Below are positions 33,689 to 43,370 of a stretch of DNA of 64,000 nucleotides, in pieces. The DNA is from Symbiodinium kawagutii. Its lineage: Eukaryota > Sar > Dinophyceae > Suessiales > Symbiodiniaceae. The DNA is taken from the NCBI GenBank assembly GCA_009767595.1, contig VSDK01012995.1, positions 47,594 through 111,593 of the forward strand, given 5' to 3'. Below the pieces are notes generated by a model, which was not told the origin of the DNA, did no database searches, and was given only the letters and a program-made list of their open reading frames with translations. Position 1 is the first letter of the stretch. The number at the start of each line of letters is the position of its first letter. Position numbers and translations under genes: made by a program.

Positions 33689-33828
33689 GGGTGCCAAGCC
33701 ACAACGGATAACCAATGGGCCCAACCAAAAATTGATCGGCCCAACCAAAAATTGATCATTTTACCTCATTTTACCCGGAAACCATTGGTTGACTGGGGGT
33801 GCCACTATGGCTTGGCACATACCCAGTT
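33689..33828. mobile_element. Family C inverted-repeat element with internal 20-bp duplication
   Basis: The ends GGGTGCCAAGCCACAACGG and ATGGCTTGGCACATACC are complementary. The core GGAAACCATTGGTT matches other C copies. CCCAACCAAAAATTGATC is tandemly doubled inside, lengthening the copy to 140 bp. Confidence 0.75.
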
Positions 33829-34448
33829 TTGGCTTCAGAATTTCGATACCGAAATTTGGGTGCACGACGTCCTCCCCGCGCCAGCCTGTTGACAACTCGT
33901 CAGGTTCCCTTTCTGAAGTCATTGTATCCTGGCGCGAAATCGAGAAATGGCATGCACCAAAAACATGTTCTAGGGCTATAACCGCCGAACAAAAGGCGAT
34001 TATAGAGATCCCACCGTGTGGGTCCTAGCAACTGGTGACATGCTTATAGCGTTTATCGAAAAAAGGATCATGCTGTATGCTTCCACCATGAAAATGTAGG
34101 TAATCAACCCCAAATAACAATGGCAGGCATTAGCTGGTTACATACTATTTCATGGTAACTGGAAGCATAGGGATGGTTGTGTCCCAGCAAACTAACCTTG
34201 TTACACTGAGAATGACCGCTGTCAGGGCATCTCACCTCGCTGATCCAGGGCTGATGATGTTGGTGGCTCAGAGATCGCTTGCTTAAAGACTACTTTGTAG
34301 TGGTCATAGGGTGAAACTCAATTCCACTAATCCCTTAAAAACACCGAGAATTTCTGAGTGAAATCTCAGAATCCCCAAAATCTCAGAATCCCCCAGTTAG
34401 TAGCTCTAATCCACCCAGCCACGGTGCATGATTGGTGGCTTCTCACAG

Positions 34449-34573
34449 CACAAGGTGACCCGAAATCGGCACAGCCCGGCCACCGGAAGTGCCGGGCACC
34501 AGGGATTGAAGCCTTGACCAAAGATCCGCAGGTGAACACGGAGTTCGAGGATACCCACATCATTAAGCGCTTA
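34449..34573. CDS. Coding-like island, strand unresolved
   Basis: On the plus strand gtggcttctcacag and a GTAAGG donor enclose QGDPKSAQPGHRKCRAPGIE then ALTKDPQVNTEFEDTHIIKR. On the minus strand an acceptor (tctttggtcaag) opens FNPWCPALPVAGLCRFR before a GTCACC. The plus pair is the better one here, contrary to the window trend. Confidence 0.3.
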
Positions 34574-34973
34574 GTAAGGCTCAGTAGCCAGCATTGAGAG
34601 TCATTAGTATATCATCAGAGAGTTCTTGGTTTTATACGACGCATCACTAACCATCATTAAGCACATCATCACCACCATCATTGCATGTCATTCTTATTGC
34701 TACGTACTGTTTGTTGCTTTTTGTAAGCACTGATCAGTCACATCATGACGTAGCGCACACAGCTTGGTAACGTCCTGTCTGCACCTCTCCTCAAGGCCTG
34801 AGCAATGAGCACGGGAACGGTTTCGCTAAACGGGGCACCGATGGTAAACCTGCAGCATTTAGAGTCTTGGCTGAGCAGTCATGTTCTATCAAAAAAGAAC
34901 AATGCTTGCGAATGTAGGGGTGCTTCAACAACATTTCAAGGTCGATTAATTTTGAGGGGATCCCCAACGGAGG

Positions 34974-35405
34974 GTGCTTTTTTGCAAAAGGGACCATGAC
35001 ATTGATTCTAAAAACAAAAAGTCATCTGTGAGGTTTGGAAGTTCAACGCGGGAGGGAACACAGCAAACAGAACAACTCCCTCAAGGGCAATTTGCTCTGG
35101 TCGCCGGTAAGCTGGTGGATGATGAGCAGGTTGCAACCAGTTGTAGGGATATCTGGATATCTGACCTGCCACCGGAAGACCTGGTTGTTTCTTTAGCCCA
35201 GAATTGGTTCATCTCCAGACCAGCAAGCCTAGGGGGTTCCCCCAAAAAGATTGCAACTGCTGCTAGATCTTGGGTTCATTTGTGGCCACCTGTGGCTTCT
35301 GAAAGCAAGTACAGTCCTGTTTTCGGGCGTCATTCGCAACTTTCACCATGCTGCTACCCAGATTCACAACGACCAACAAAGCACCTCAAACATTCAAACA
35401 TTTAA
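34974..35405 (+). CDS. Long ORF (143 codons), strand unresolved
   Basis: The plus frame contains KSSVRFGSSTREGTQQTEQL, PQGQFALVAG (then GTAAGC, a good donor) and further DIWISDLPPEDLVVSLAQNW. A possible first part may be the 45-bp island at 34796-34840. The overlapping minus ORF at 35386-35643 is also protein-like, so this may be shadow coding. Confidence 0.3.
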   Translation: MLFCKRDHDIDSKNKKSSVRFGSSTREGTQQTEQLPQGQFALVAGKLVDDEQVATSCRDIWISDLPPEDLVVSLAQNWFISRPASLGGSPKKIATAARSWVHLWPPVASESKYSPVFGRHSQLSPCCYPDSQRPTKHLKHSNI

Positions 35406-35560
35406 TGAAGTTGGTGGTGCGACACACGGTGTGATAGTCATCTCCACCAATCACTTGGATTGACCACCCGGTGGAACTGCAATCAACCTGGCGTCCAAAG
35501 TTGTCCAACCGCCATGCAAAGCGGTCGAAAATCCCAGTTCCCCTGTGCGCCCGCACGGAC
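35386..35560 (-). CDS. Probable exon, unknown protein
   Basis: The minus frame after an acceptor-like gtgcgggcgcacag reads GTGIFDRFAWRLDNFGRQVD then CSSTGWSIQVIGGDDYHTVC to a stop. CAG|GTTGAT and CAA|GTGATT are possible donors. Plus frames overlap. Confidence 0.4.
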
Positions 35561-36253
35561 ATCACCAGGCCGAGACATTGATAACCCAAGCCTGTCCGAT
35601 CTCCTCCTGTGCGCGGAGCTCCCGGGTTGGGAAACATTATCATGACGAGGGTAAGCTACTAGTTATCGTAGATAAAGCCACAATTGAACGGCTTATCAAC
35701 CAACTTATAACACTGATAGAAGTTAGATGTCAAATATGTTGGTTCAATATGGTTCAATCAGAAAGCAAGTTTAACGAGGTTTTAAATGCATTTATACATA
35801 TTTTTTACATATTATTATACTGCTTATGGATAGAGGTACACCACTCCAACGTCTGATTGCTTCTAGCTGGTGGGCCCCGACTCTTTGGAAGTTCTGTCGC
35901 CCAACCACCAGGATGAGAAATCTATGAGTATCATCTGGAGAACTACGTAGCCATGGACATGCCGCTATAAAACCAAGGTTTGATGCTTACTTGAGTATCT
36001 TAAGATGATCCATAAATGATAGGGGTGAATCATTATGGTTGTAATAATGGTTGATAATACTGTAAGTGGTTGTAAATGAAGGTTAATGGGTAAAGATAAT
36101 GATCAACCACGAAAGACAATAAATGATGGTCGCCGGTCAACGCCAGAGCAAAGCTTTAGAAAACATCATTCTCGCAATGCTGGCAGCAGGTTCAATGTGA
36201 AGAAGAGATCATTCACGATGCCCGCATTGTGCTGGGCTAGTGCTATTGTAGTG

Positions 36254-36373
36254 ACATGGCTGTGGGTCAAAACCCTGTACCCCTGGTTCCCCACCATTAA
36301 CCATTGTTTTCTCTTGTTTTGTTGGTGGAAATCCCCCATTAGTTGGCTGGTTAATATTGACCCATAGCCACAT
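36254..36373. mobile_element. Family A inverted-repeat element, near-consensus
   Basis: ACATGGCTGTGGGTCAAAAC and TTGACCCATAGCCACAT ends with complete core. The flanking dinucleotide is CA on both sides rather than TA. Confidence 0.9.
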
Positions 36374-36650
36374 GAGAATGTCTTTCGATCTTCAACTCCA
36401 GATCACCAAAGACCTTCTGAGTACTTCAGAGAGGTGCTACCCAAAACCTGAACGATTTTGACTCCATAAAAATATGTAATCCCAAACAATAATTGCAATA
36501 ATGATAGAAATGCATGGGACTTAGTCAGGCTAAACCATATCGCTATCCTGATAACTGTTCAACCAAGAGGGGCTATGTGTCAATTGGCACAGGGATTTAT
36601 GGACTTTCTTGGTTTCTTCCTCTCAAATTTCGCCATCTTTTTTATTTGGG

Positions 36651-36750
36651 TATGTGAAATGCCAAAATTAGGTAACCAATAACCCACAAAAACATCATGA
36701 TTTTACCAAGAATCCATTGGTTTTGCGGGTACCACTATTTTGGCACATAT
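36651..36750. mobile_element. Family C inverted-repeat element
   Basis: TATGTGAAATGCCAAAATTA and CTATTTTGGCACATA ends; core AACCAATAACCCACAAAAA and CATTGGTTTTGCGGGTACC. Confidence 0.8.
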
Positions 36751-36999
36751 CCATTTACTTTTATTATGGATGGCCTACATGGCGTCACCGAAGATTGCAA
36801 AGTGAAGTTGGGTCCCACAACAAAAGTGATTTTTGCAGATTTTTGTGTATTGCAATTGACGGAGAACCCAGCTGTTATGCAGTTCCTATGTCCAAAGACA
36901 ATCCGGAGTATATCAATTAATGAATTGCTTTTCATAAATGTGGAAGCGTATGCAAAGAACGTACCCGTATCAACCAATCGAAGACATTTGCGCTTCGTG

Positions 37000-37338
37000 C
37001 TAGTAATTCTTCAACTGGGTGACCAAGTTTGCAAACTCCGGAAACAAGTCTTCACACCTATGTGTGTGTGTGCGTCCATCAAAACCGGCTGCGTTGCCAG
37101 CAGAGGCCCTCCAAAATCGCCAACCCCTTCTCACTTTGCAAGCCTTGACTCGTGAAGAGAGGCGCTGCAAGATGGTATCTAAATACCTCTGTTGGAGGTA
37201 TGACGTACAATTTGTCTGCAAGATGTAGGGATAGCCTGGCCCATGAGCATCAAATCGACTGCATCTTGAGAGGTTCCTTGGTGATTCCACCATGACCATT
37301 GATTCTTGGTGCCCGCCATGATTCACTGGGGCAAACAA
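37000..37338 (-). CDS. ORF, probable exon(s), unknown protein
   Basis: The minus frame of 112 codons includes ESPRNLSRCSRFDAHGPGYP, QQRYLDTILQRLSSRVKACK followed by an AAA|GTGAGA donor, and open sequence beyond. An acceptor (ccctacatcttgcag) lies inside, so the exon may be shorter. A plus ORF (ALTREERRCKMVSKYLCWRY) overlaps. Confidence 0.4.
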   Translation of the reverse strand: MFAPVNHGGHQESMVMVESPRNLSRCSRFDAHGPGYPYILQTNCTSYLQQRYLDTILQRLSSRVKACKVRRGWRFWRASAGNAAGFDGRTHTHRCEDLFPEFANLVTQLKNY

Positions 37339-37511
37339 AAAACATCACTAGATGTACAGTACAGTTGGAAAGCCACAGGTCAACAACTGCAATGTTCATC
37401 AACAGCTCAATTATTTTCAGTGTCTAAAGCGCAATTTGCATGGATATGTCCATGTTCCATGTTGACGTTGTCTGTGACATGTTCTTTTGCATCACATTTT
37501 CGAATGCGTAC

Positions 37512-37588
37512 CCTGTTGAATACGGAGATCTTTCACATGCTGGAGCCAACGGGAAAAGTACAGGCAGGAGTCAGGAGATGTTGAACAA
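37512..37588 (-). CDS. Internal exon
   Basis: The minus acceptor (gggtttgctgcag) and donor (CAG G|GTACGC) enclose 25 codons plus one base on each side: CSTSPDSCLYFSRWLQHVKD then LRIQQ. Upstream (minus sense) of the ORF at 37000-37338. Confidence 0.5.
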
Positions 37589-38044
37589 CTGCAGCAAACC
37601 CCTACTGGAGCATCGCCAAATCACCGAAAGGGTACGTCCACACTGGCTTTGCAGGAATTTCAAACAAGTCATTTGTGACAACATTAATTAGTCACTATAG
37701 TTCATTCAGAACTCCCTGTGTTACGTCGCAACAGCCCGTCAAAATATCAATATGACACACATAATCACAACATGTCAGCTGAATGATTGCCATGCTAATG
37801 GCTGTGGTGAATCAACAGTTTGCGGTGGCCAATGGTTAGGGATGATTTAAACCAAACATTGTTTTGATGAACATGCGATATACAGACTATGTAGCTTGGA
37901 TTCACAATTAGTATATAAACTTCGAAGATTATAAAATGCTAATTATAGAGTGCTAACAAGCAAAATGAATACAAACTATAGTGCTAACAAATTGTGTATC
38001 CCCAAAAATGGTGCATTCTTTAAAAAATGATCAGGTTGGGGGAC

Positions 38045-38128
38045 CTGCTGGTCTACACTGAACCATTGAAGTGGCCCCCCCGTGGCCCCCAAAATCGCCG
38101 CCGAGCTGATCCCTTCGCAGAAAGCCGA
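38045..38128 (-). CDS. Internal exon, Gly-rich segment
   Basis: The minus acceptor (gtccatcttcaacag) opens GFLRRDQLGGDFGGHGGATS then MVQCRPA, before a weak GTCCCC donor. A plus ORF (LVYTEPLKWPPRGPQNRRRA) covers the same bases. Confidence 0.4.
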
Positions 38129-38457
38129 CTGTTGAAGATGGACGTCAACGGATCGCTAATGGCAGATCCAAATCAATGGCCACTATCCCCTCTGATGGTA
38201 AATCACAAGCTATAAACTACGTAATTTTCCACTAGGGGTGGTTTATTGATATGGATCCCCTAGTATGGTGTATTTCTATTCAACCGGTGTAACCGGTACT
38301 ATTAACCATGTATAGTTATATTTATGTAAAAATACTTGGCCCTCCCAAAAAGCAATAATTACCTACTCAGGCAGGGGTTTCTTTGGGATAGAAAAATCAA
38401 GGGAGGGGCTGAGTTCGGGTTATCAGGCACCATGGAGCATGAAGCATGATCATTTGG

Positions 38458-38554
38458 GTATGTGCCAAAATAAGATAACCAATAACCCACCAAAAAATGA
38501 TGATTTTACTCGGAAACCATTGGTTTTGTGGGTACCACTATTTTGACACATACC
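38458..38554. mobile_element. Family C inverted-repeat element
   Basis: GTATGTGCCAAAATAAGATA and CTATTTTGACACATACC ends; core as in the copy at 36651. Confidence 0.85.
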
Positions 38555-38696
38555 ACTATTATTGGTTTTCTGGACATATCCATTTGGCACATGTCCCTGT
38601 TCTCATGACGCACTCGCGCACCAGCTTCTGTCCATGAACCACTGTGGCTAACTTCAAGATACTTTAAGATAATACAATTGAAACAAACAACACTTA

Positions 38697-38797
38697 CTGG
38701 TTGGTGCTTTCAACTATTAAAAAATATTAGTCAACCAACCAGTTGTTCATCATTACCAGGGAAAATTAAAAAAAGACAACTTAAATCCACCAATCAG
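38697..38797. mobile_element. Family D inverted-repeat element
   Basis: ACTGGTTGGTGCTTTCAACT on the left, AAATATTAGTCAACCAACCA core and AAATCCACCAATCAG on the right. Confidence 0.7.
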
Positions 38798-38861
38798 CTT
38801 AAAATATCAACAAAACTATGCCAAAAAAAACATCAAAAACCAAACTGTGTCATCAAAAACG

Positions 38862-39049
38862 TCAGGTCGAACACGGATCCTCCAACGACCTTAGCTCCTT
38901 CAACGACCACCTCCACCAGGTCGCTCAGCACCCCCACCGGCCTTCTCGAAGAAACCCAGTGCACCAACAGGAAGGGCACTCCCGTGATCAGCGCCACCGG
39001 AGTGATGCGCTGGGCCGGGGCGGACGCGGACGACGCGGCGCATGCAGCG
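38862..39049 (-). CDS. Exon of a probable membrane protein
   Basis: A polypyrimidine minus acceptor (tttatctctctctgaag) opens AACAASSASAPAQRITPVAL, ITGVPFLLVHWVSSRRPVGV and LSDLVEVVVEGAKVVGGSVF. Third-position GC is very high. RITPVALITGVPFLLVHWV is a probable transmembrane helix followed by a basic loop. The 3' limit is uncertain (AAG|GTCGTT or later). Several other frames are open because of the base bias. Confidence 0.55.
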
Positions 39050-39477
39050 CTTCAGAGAGAGATAAATTTTTGCGCAGTGAGTTTTCTCACACTTGTGCAT
39101 TTTTCATGGTTGTTATGTTATTTCTTTTTAATGATTTATGTTTATTGATGTCTTTTGTCTGATTGAAAACTTGGTTAAAACATAAAACAACATGTTTGCT
39201 TTCTTTTTTAAACACTGTCCTTGTGAATTTGCAAGAGAACAATGTTAGCTATTATCAATCATGATGGTTGTGTGTAGTTATGTTATATTGATACATGAAG
39301 CAGATTTAAGCAGTACAGTGTGATAGAGTATATGAAAAGTATATTCACACACTATGGTTATGGTAGTATCAGTGGCAAGTAAAAGAAAACTGGTCATAAT
39401 AATGTTGAGCGCTACACTATAACACAGTATATAAAGAAAACATCGCACTAGTTACTATCAGCTGTTAGTTAGTCATA

Positions 39478-39605
39478 GAAGCAGTGGGTCAAAACCCTGT
39501 ACCCCTGGTTCCCCTATCATTAACCAGTGTTTTTCATAGCTTGTTGGCGATGATCCCCCATGAAATTGGCTAGTTGTCTACTTAATATTTACCCCATAGC
39601 CATAT
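39478..39605. mobile_element. Family A element, left end worn
   Basis: CAGTGGGTCAAAACCCTGTA on the left (TATGGCT lost) and ACCCCATAGCCATAT on the right; core intact. Confidence 0.8.
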
Positions 39606-39784
39606 AATTGGTATATCCCCTAGTATTGTTGCTGAACTTATCCCCTATTGTTAACCATTTACCCCCATATACCACTATGAACCATACCAGCCTCACCAAC
39701 ATCTATGCCGAGCATTATACGATTAACCAACCCATATAGTTGGTATGTATCCCCTATACTTGTTAGTTATCATCCCCCTTTATT

Positions 39785-40150
39785 ACCCTTTAATCAGCTA
39801 GTTAACCATTGTCATTCTTCCCCTATCATTGACCATTCCCTATTCTTGTTGGTCATTATCCTCCATCATTGGTTGGTTCATATTATTATTACCCTTTCAT
39901 CAGCTAGTTAACCATTGTCATTCTTCCCCTATCATTAACCATTCCCTATTCTCGTTGGTCATTATCCTCCATTATTGGTTGGTTCATATGATTATTAATG
40001 GCTACCCAGGATTAATAAACCCTAGGTTTATTAATTAGGGGTATCCCCTAAAAGCCGACTGGTTTTCCATTAAAATGGGAACGCCCCTAGTTAATCAACC
40101 AGGGGTTTAGCTTCATCCTGGGTAGCCATTACCCTTTAATCAGCTGGTTA
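39785..40150 (+). repeat. 106-bp direct repeat, two full units and a third start
   Basis: Units begin at ACCCTTTAATCAGCTAGTTA (39785) and ACCCTTTCATCAGCTAGTTA (39891). A third start, ACCCTTTAATCAGCTGGTTA (40132), follows the H element. Units one and two differ at few positions. Confidence 0.85.
39996..40131. mobile_element. Family H palindromic element with TA target duplication
   Basis: The ends TAATGGCTACCCAGGAT and ATCCTGGGTAGCCATTA are perfectly complementary, and the arms extend with AATAAACCCTAGGTTTATTA and a CCAGGGGTTT block. It lies exactly between two units of the 106-bp repeat. The unit junction at about 39885 shows the same place without the element and with a single TTA. Confidence 0.9.
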
Positions 40151-40276
40151 AAAATGATTGAAAGTTTCAAGAAGGCAAAGACATCTCAAATCTTAACATC
40201 AGCTGGTTAACCAACGTGTTGATTCCATTCAACCAACCAACTGATGTTAAGTTTCCCGCATGGATTGTTAGAAGAC

Positions 40277-40312
40277 AACCAACCAACCAACCAACCAACC
40301 AACCAACCAACT
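40277..40312 (+). repeat. (CCAA)n microsatellite
   Basis: About nine units. Confidence 0.9.
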
Positions 40313-40367
40313 GATTCCCCATGCGGTCCGGTCCCTGATGACATCCTCCTCCGGTCCGGGGCCGCAC

Positions 40368-40418
40368 CTCTGCTGCACCAAAGTCTGCCAGGCTGCCCGC
40401 GTCCGAGGCCCGATCTTC
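40368..40418 (-). CDS. Short internal exon, acidic
   Basis: The minus acceptor (ctgcacccactccag) and donor (GAG|GTGCGG) enclose 17 codons, EDRASDAGSLADFGAAE, phase 0 on both sides. Longer open frames flank it (MDATPLLAPKGEAAPTP upstream on the same strand), so the real exon may be larger. Confidence 0.45.
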
Positions 40419-40470
40419 CTGGAGTGGGTGCAGCTTCACCCTTGGGAGCCAAGAGGGGTGTTGCGTCCAT

Positions 40471-40544
40471 GGTGAAGCATGGTGAAACATGGTGAAACCA
40501 TAGGAAACTATAGGAAACTATAGGAAACTATAGGAAACTATAGG
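40471..40544 (+). repeat. Two adjacent decamer arrays
   Basis: Three TGGTGAAGCA/TGGTGAAACA units are followed by more than four TAGGAAACTA units. Both have a 10-bp period, close to one helical turn. Confidence 0.85.
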
Positions 40545-40655
40545 GCTTGAGAATGGTTAATATAAACTTAGAATTCTTAGAATGGTTCATAATGGCGAAC
40601 TATCGGGGTTAATCACCAACAACAATGGTTCAACAACTACTTCAAACAACTACTC

Positions 40656-40770
40656 TATGCTGTTTTTTCAAGTCATTGGAAACCTTCAAAAAATGGTTGG
40701 TTTCTTCCTATAAATGATGAACCATGGATGATTTGGGGGTACCCCGTCATGACTTGGAGAAACCACCAAG
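40656..40770. mobile_element. Family B element, diverged
   Basis: TATGCTGTTTTTTCAAGTCA and GACTTGGAGAAACCACCAAG ends; AAATGGTTGGTTTCTTCCTA core. Confidence 0.65.
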
Positions 40771-40887
40771 TCACTATGGGAAGCTGCCAGAGACTGGCAG
40801 GGGGGGAAGGGGGGGAACAGGACAACGCCATGGATGAACCGTGGCAACCTTGGTTCATGATGGAGGATTGATAGGTTAACTCTGAGT

Positions 40888-40903
40888 GATTATGATTATG
40901 ATT

Positions 40904-40939
<36 letters not shown>

Positions 40940-40968
40940 GTGGTGATGGTGATGGTGGTGGTGATGGG
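40888..40968 (+). repeat. (GAT)n / (GGT) microsatellite
   Basis: GATTAT, then GAT, then GGTGAT runs; similar pure GAT runs recur at 52305-52357, 53147-53191 and 53662-53714. Confidence 0.9.
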
Positions 40969-41079
40969 ATATGATGGGTTAATCAGTTGATGATTTTCGA
41001 TGAATGTTGACGATTCACATTGCTTGATGATGGGTCCCAGCAGTCGATGTGGTTGATACCTACGAAAAATCTTGGGGCA

Positions 41080-41205
41080 ATATGGCTGTGGGTCCCTGTG
41101 CCCCTGGCTGTTCACACCTGCAAACCAGTCACTTGCCATACCCAACTATCAACTGTTGGTATATTCATCCCTTGACTTGCGATCAATATTGACCCACAAC
41201 CATAT
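41080..41205. mobile_element. Family A element with replaced core
   Basis: ATATGGCTGTGGGTC and TTGACCCACAACCATAT ends with a diverged middle; TA flanks. Confidence 0.7.
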
Positions 41206-41216
41206 CACCAAGAACA

Positions 41217-41312
41217 ACTGGTTGGATGGCTGAACCACCCCTGTGATGCTTGTCAACCAACCATTTGTTAATGATTTGTGGGAAAATAAAGTGTTTGAAA
41301 CCAACCAAACAA
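41217..41312. mobile_element. Family D element
   Basis: CTGGTTGGATGGCTGAACCA and GTGTTTGAAACCAACCAAAC ends; TTGTCAACCAACCATTTG core. Confidence 0.65.
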
Positions 41313-41671
41313 CTACCTGATGTTTCGTTCTATCGCTTCGTAGATCTCACAATATATCAAATCGCCAAGGAACCAGCTGCAAAGCGCAACCAAGCACCAT
41401 GATATACCAGGGCAGCTGATCCATGGGCATTCCTAAGAACAGTTCTGTTGGGGTCGCATTATTACAGTGGTAACAGGATGCAAACAATGACCGCCAACTT
41501 ACAGTAGGGACGCAGTAGGGATAGAATTGAATTCTATGACAACTGTATATGGCTGATCGCCACACAACAACACGCGGCCAGGTTCAAAGAAACTGCCAAA
41601 GAATGATGATTCTTGCTGGTCAAATGAGAATCGAAGTGATGCCATTTCTGGCATCTGGACTTCCTTGCCAA

Positions 41672-41862
41672 ACGAGGCTTTCTCAAAATGGGGAGCTAAA
41701 AAAAGGGTTGGTTTATCAATATGGGTGTTTCTCAAAATAGGGGTACCCCCAAATCATCCAATATTAACCATTTACAATAGTAAACCAACCATTTTTGGGG
41801 TCCCCTATTTTGAGAAACCACCATATAAATGGTTCATAGTGGATGATTTCGGGGTACCCCTC
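41672..41862. mobile_element. Family B element interrupted by another B element
   Basis: The left half (GAGGCTTTCTCAAAATGGGG...GGTTGGTTTATCA) and right half (AAATGGTTCATAGTGGATGA...GGGGTACCCCT) together align to one B copy such as that at 24573. They are split by the intact copy at 41719-41826. The right terminal arm appears lost. Confidence 0.75.
41719..41826. mobile_element. Intact family B element, nested insertion
   Basis: ATATGGGTGTTTCTCAAAAT and CTATTTTGAGAAACCACCAT ends, near-consensus core, TA at both borders. It sits inside the older copy at 41672-41862. Confidence 0.9.
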
Positions 41863-41929
41863 CAACAAATGGACTTTGATAAATCTTGGGGCACGGCTTT
41901 TGGAGCGGAAAACATGGGAAAACACTCAC

Positions 41930-42006
41930 CCAAGCACAACGGGGCCGTCCTTGGCTTTGTTGTCCTCCATCTCAACCACCACCTGCGCAGAATCAAAGCC
42001 GGATTT
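41930..42006 (-). CDS. Exon 4 of a four-exon minus-strand model
   Basis: The minus acceptor (ggcgggtcctcag) and consensus donor (CTTGG|GTGAGT) enclose 25 codons plus two bases: KSGFDSAQVVVEMEDNKAKD then GPVVL. The incoming phase 0 fits the three exons upstream. Other frames over this island are open, but none has both an acceptor and this donor in phase. Confidence 0.55.
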
Positions 42007-42149
42007 CTGAGGACCCGCCCTTCATCTTCGGCGACATCAACATGTGGATCTGGTGCTTAAGCCACAGGTGCCATGACCTGCAGTACGTTAGCCACCGCAA
42101 CAACACGCACCTCGGGACTATGCAGTTGTCTGGACCACGCTCTCTTCAC

Positions 42150-42182
42150 CTGGCGACGTTCAGCTGTTGGGAGGCACCAGAG
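42150..42182 (-). CDS. Exon 3 of a four-exon minus-strand model
   Basis: A 33-bp exon, LWCLPTAERRQ, between acceptor cgaaaaaaaccag and a good donor CAG|GTGAAG; phase 0 at both ends. The preceding intron would be only about 52 bases. Confidence 0.4.
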
Positions 42183-42234
42183 CTGGTTTTTTTCGATGTA
42201 TTTTACATGCGCTTTATTGAAGGTCGACCTTCAC

Positions 42235-42333
42235 CTTCGGAAACACGTTTGGAAAGGCTTTTTCAGTGCCAGAATCGCAAAGTCTCTCGGGGAAATCCAG
42301 GATGTGGCCCTCATGCAGCATAAACCCATCATC
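42235..42333 (-). CDS. Exon 2 of a four-exon minus-strand model
   Basis: The acceptor (gtcactgataaag) and donor (AAG|GTGAAG) enclose exactly 33 codons: DDGFMLHEGHILDFPERLCD then SGTEKAFPNVFPK. Mixed charge and soluble. The intron before it would be about 55 bases. Plus frames overlap (KHVWKGFFSARIAKSLGEIQ) and are the main alternative. Confidence 0.5.
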
Positions 42334-42388
42334 CTTTATCAGTGACGACCTTGACATCGCAATTCAGTCAACAAAATGTTCAACCCAC

Positions 42389-42522
42389 TTGGTTCAGCGA
42401 GCTTGCAGCCCAAAGGCCGAGCTTGAACATGTCAGATGGGTCAAGCTGTCTTCTAGTCCATTTCACAGTGATTTTCTGCGGTTTCCATCTTGGATCGCAA
42501 TTTTGGAAAGGTGATGATGCAT
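42389..42522 (-). CDS. Exon 1 (first visible) of a four-exon minus-strand model
   Basis: The acceptor (gcactttagag) and donor (CAA|GTGGGT) enclose two bases plus 44 codons: ASSPFQNCDPRWKPQKITVK then WTRRQLDPSDMFKLGLWAAS and SLNQ. It leaves phase 0, as exon 2 requires. Unknown family. Confidence 0.55.
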
Positions 42523-43011
42523 CTCTAAAGTGCATACCAAGGCTCGCAGCTTATCCCCTATATAGATGGTTCCCAAGCAAACATCTTAAACGCCCCAAAT
42601 TAATAAGGGTAAAGGACCGGATTAAGCACTCTACAAACCCCTATAGGAAGCATCAATGATCATTTACTTCGGCTATGAGCGAGAAGTTGGGTAGCCCTGG
42701 TTAATGTTCTCCAGGGTCCCCCTGCTGGCTCAGCCTGAATCAGTTGGCAACAGCCGAGGAAGACCAAGGACACCAAAAAGAACAGCAACTTTTGCCTCGG
42801 CGACGATGGCAACCTGAAAATTCCAGGGAGCGTAAACTGGTTTCCCCAGGGGGTTCAGTGGCGACTACGTGGTGCTAGGGTTATCAACCGGGGTTCTCAA
42901 GCGATCGATGCTGGTTTCTACCAAGCATGGCTGGCAAATAAATGTAAACAATACCAAACAATAATTAGATGGAGAGGTTCAGAAGCCAATAGCCAGCAAG
43001 GGTGGCATGCA

Positions 43012-43283
43012 TCAACCAGTCTTCCCCCTCCAAAAAAGAAGAGCAGCTATAGACCTCAGACTCTTCGCGGTCTCCAAGATCCTCCCTGAAGCAAAATGAG
43101 CTCCCAGCCAACCGCGGCTGTTGTGCATGATCAACAGGACGTCAGCATCATGAAACCTGTTGAGTCGCACTGGCGAAGCTGGATCAGGGGAGAAAGCAAC
43201 TGCACAAATGACTGGCGAATTTGAAGGAAAGTCATGCCGACACGACAGTGGACCAAGTATCCTTCCAGTATGTATCACAAACA
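43012..43283 (-). CDS. ORF, probable exon(s), unknown protein
   Basis: The minus frame reads GRILGPLSCRHDFPSNSPVI, CAVAFSPDPASPVRLNRFHD, ADVLLIMHNSRGWLGAHFAS and GRILETAKSLRSIAALLF to a stop. Several internal AG acceptors exist, so it may start later than the B fragment at 43284. Confidence 0.5.
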
Positions 43284-43370
43284 TCATGTGGGTGTTTCTC
43301 AAAATACAAGTAGGGGACCTGAAATGGTTGGTTTAGCACTACGTACTTATAGTTGATCAAGGAGGATTTG
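43284..43370. mobile_element. Family B element, left part only
   Basis: ATGTGGGTGTTTCTCAAAAT followed by AATGGTTGGTTTAGCACTAC; the right terminal arm is missing. Confidence 0.6.
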
